64,000 nucleotides of DNA. It comes from Paenalicyclobacillus mengziensis (lineage in GTDB: Bacteria > Bacillota > Bacilli > Alicyclobacillales > Alicyclobacillaceae). The stretch covers positions 1,984,001-2,048,000 of the forward strand of contig NZ_CP071182.1 in NCBI RefSeq assembly GCF_017298635.1. Direction: 5' to 3'. Below are positions 62,545 through 64,000 of this stretch, piece by piece. A model generated the notes under the pieces. That model ran no database searches and had not been told where the DNA came from. It saw only the letters and a program-made list of their open reading frames with translations. A program made the position numbers and the translations under genes. Each line of letters starts with the position of its first letter. The first letter of the stretch is position 1.

Positions 62545-63399
62545 CTAGAACTGGAAATTGGGAATTGGGAACCAGCTCGGCAGGATGTACACAGGAACGT
62601 TCTGGTGGACCCCAAAGTCCCGTGCAACACTCAGGTTGTTGAAAAACACGTCAATGTGATAGCCGACTATGGCTCCGCCCGTATCTTCTGCGATTCGAAA
62701 TCCAACGCCTGGAATGAACAGTTTGGTGCCGTAAGGGATGATAGACGGATCGACCGCCACAGTAATCCCCTGAATCGCTCTGGCGCCGGTTGACGTCACG
62801 TCATATCCCGGATCGCCGGGCACCTTGCCGGTTGACTCTGGGCCAGCAGTGTATGCGGTCAGCATGCAGGGAATCACCTCAGCACCATTCGCCACACTTG
62901 CGGGGACACTACCCACGCCACTTAACGTGCTGGCCTGCGTCTGTCCCTGAAGGGGCTGCGGAGCCTCAGACGATGCTGTTGTTGCCTGAGGTGCTGCCTG
63001 AGGTGCTGCCTGAAACGTGGCCTGAGACGCCCCTTGTGCGCCGGTTTGGGTGCTATTCTCGGATGTTGGTTGGCGTGTGCCATCAGGTTGGCCAGATTCC
63101 GTACTTTCGCCTGCATCGCCTGGCAAGGCTTGATAGGTGATTGATTCTCCAGGCAGGATTAAGTTTGGATTCGTGATGTGGTTCCAGGCAATTAAATCGG
63201 ATATGCTCACTCCGAGTTTCCGCGCGATTCCCCACAGCGTGTCGCCCTGTTGAACTGTGTAGGTCTGAGTCGTCTGCAGTAATGCGGGACGCTGTTCAGC
63301 GTGTGATTTCGTTAAGGTGTTGACAGCGGCGAATGCAACGACGGGTGTCAGCAACAAGAACGTCATCACACTGAACCATGTGAGTCCTTGGCGGTGCAT
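62545..63399 (-). CDS. Secreted LysM and 3D-domain cell-wall protein
   Basis: The ~284-residue protein starts MHRQGLTWFSVMTFLLLTPV (signal peptide or membrane anchor). A LysM domain follows at about residues 45-90 (YTVQQGDTLWGIARKLGVSI, then SDLIAWNHITNPNLILPGES), and then a Gln/Ala/Thr-rich linker with QAAPQAAPQA repeats. The C-terminal 3D domain (LTAYTAGPESTG, TSTGARAIQGITVAVDPSII, PYGTKLFIPG and EDTGGAIVGYHIDVFF) carries the conserved aspartates. Such proteins bind peptidoglycan and act as lytic transglycosylase-like or germination-related enzymes (YocH, YabE, SafA-like contexts). The ATG at 63399 has GAGGAGAG upstream. Confidence 0.88.
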   Translation of the reverse strand: MHRQGLTWFSVMTFLLLTPVVAFAAVNTLTKSHAEQRPALLQTTQTYTVQQGDTLWGIARKLGVSISDLIAWNHITNPNLILPGESITYQALPGDAGESTESGQPDGTRQPTSENSTQTGAQGASQATFQAAPQAAPQATTASSEAPQPLQGQTQASTLSGVGSVPASVANGAEVIPCMLTAYTAGPESTGKVPGDPGYDVTSTGARAIQGITVAVDPSIIPYGTKLFIPGVGFRIAEDTGGAIVGYHIDVFFNNLSVARDFGVHQNVPVYILPSWFPIPNFQF

Positions 63400-63492
63400 C
63401 GGTATCTCTCCTCTTCCTCCCAAATCTTGTGATGCTACAACCATCATGGCCGGAAAATTTAAGAGATATACCAGATGACACCCTGGACAGAT

Positions 63493-63964
63493 GACAACCC
63501 ACGGGGGTTTATGAGGCGTAGGATACAGAAGTATCGCTAGGATGCCGGATACCCACGTGGGTTTATGAGACGTAGGGTACAGAAGTATCTCTGTTGTATT
63601 GGACGAGGGGGGTATATCTTTTCTGTAGGATACAACCTGATAGCTATGAGTTACACATGCCCATGGGAGGGTGAATTGTAGAGTAAGGAAGTATCCTTAA
63701 GGGGGGAACGGTAGGAGGGTATTTTAGACTCAAAAGATTACCTACAGAATTTATGATACCCGTAGGGGTACCGAGATAAGGTACAGAGGTATATCTATTG
63801 AAGGAGTGGTAGGAGAACGGAGTGGCTGTAAGATACATCTGGTATCGCTAGCGTAACTGCATACCCATATGGGTATATGGACCGTAGTAGTTACACCGTA
63901 GTAGTTACACCGTAGTAGTTACACCGTAGTAGTTACACCGTAGTAGTTACACCGTAGCAGTTAC
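63493..63964 (+). repeat. Repeat-rich non-coding region with TACCC/GGGTA palindromes and 14-bp tandem array
   Basis: Two ~40-bp copies of CCCACG(G/T)GGGTTTATGAG... with CAGAAGTATC lie about 53 bases apart (63493 and 63546). Palindromes are ACCCACGTGGGT (63551-63562), GATACCCGTAGGGGTACC (about 63755-63772) and ATACCCATATGGGTAT (63861-63876). Six 14-bp units of ACCGTAGTAGTTAC run from 63881 to 63964. No gene is evident from 63400 to the window end. Confidence 0.85.
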
Positions 63965-64000
63965 AAAGGATGTGTAAGGGAGTGGCCGCCGTGGGGACCT

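Noticed and set aside
63400..64000. Replication origin or DnaA-box cluster
   Set aside because: No TTATCCACA-like boxes were noticed and no dnaA or dnaN nearby; the repeats have a different vocabulary.

Overview
The window looks like a chromosomal segment of a spore-forming, aerobic, moderate-GC member of the Bacillota, most probably close to Alicyclobacillus. The reasons are the sufCDSUB order, the fadR-etfBA and fadN-fadA-fadE clusters, Bacillus-type ispH, the sporulation pair ytrH/ytrI, yfhH (DUF1811), a YqkK-like DUF3886 protein, Gram-positive ribosome-binding sites and frequent GTG/TTG starts. The taxonomic placement is inference; no rRNA or marker gene was available. I saw no tRNA, rRNA, CRISPR array, insertion sequence or prophage.

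Layout. 1-764: truncated pyrD on the minus strand. 931-2812: ECF sigma factor, membrane anti-sigma factor and a small putative DNA-binding protein, each overlapping the next. 2972-4087: alanine dehydrogenase. 4178-10897: Fe-S cluster block (SufT-like DUF59 protein, sufCDSUB, a Rieske ferredoxin, an Rrf2 regulator). 11097-12670: small unknown gene, 2-Cys peroxiredoxin, thioredoxin-like protein. 12980-15458: fadR-etfB-etfA behind a clear sigma-A promoter with a FadR-box-like palindrome. 16045-26807: S9 peptidase, DUF3886 protein, methionine gamma-lyase, fumarase, then an IMPase-pncB-ispH run. 26957-34552: proline dehydrogenase, a YerD-type glutamate-synthase-like protein, and tyrosine catabolism (hppD, hmgA, a flavin reductase-like protein). 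34677-40276: two glycosyltransferases, an M24 peptidase, yfhH, ytrI/ytrH. 40383-44491: Snf2 helicase plus SWIM-domain protein. 45027-49771: an SOS-type mutagenesis cassette (ImuB-like pseudo-polymerase, a DUF6504-like small protein, DnaE2) behind two LexA/DinR boxes. 49879-55733: phospholipase D-like lipoprotein, PAP2 phosphatase, cupredoxin-like protein, pseudouridine synthase, OsmC, HIT and class IV aminotransferase. 55985-61705: fadN-fadA-fadE. 62160-63399: membrane protein and a LysM/3D cell-wall protein.

How the genes fit together. Two separate beta-oxidation loci (electron transfer flavoprotein; multifunctional enzyme, thiolase and acyl-CoA dehydrogenase) have two different palindromic operators. 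Amino-acid catabolism is well represented (alanine, proline, methionine, tyrosine). The Suf block supplies Fe-S clusters used by IspH, the YerD-like protein and others.

Most notable. (1) The ImuB/DUF6504/DnaE2 cassette has two SOS boxes and no imuA beside it, in a Gram-positive setting where DnaE2 is uncommon. (2) A ~215-bp intergenic element made of five AATAACGCG...CGCGTTATT hairpins occurs twice. (3) Three tandem copies of a 373-bp non-coding unit are rich in TACCCC/GGGGTA motifs, with a similar repeat field at the right edge. (4) Short tandem repeats repeatedly begin at or just after stop codons. These points come from reading by eye; no database search or alignment was run.
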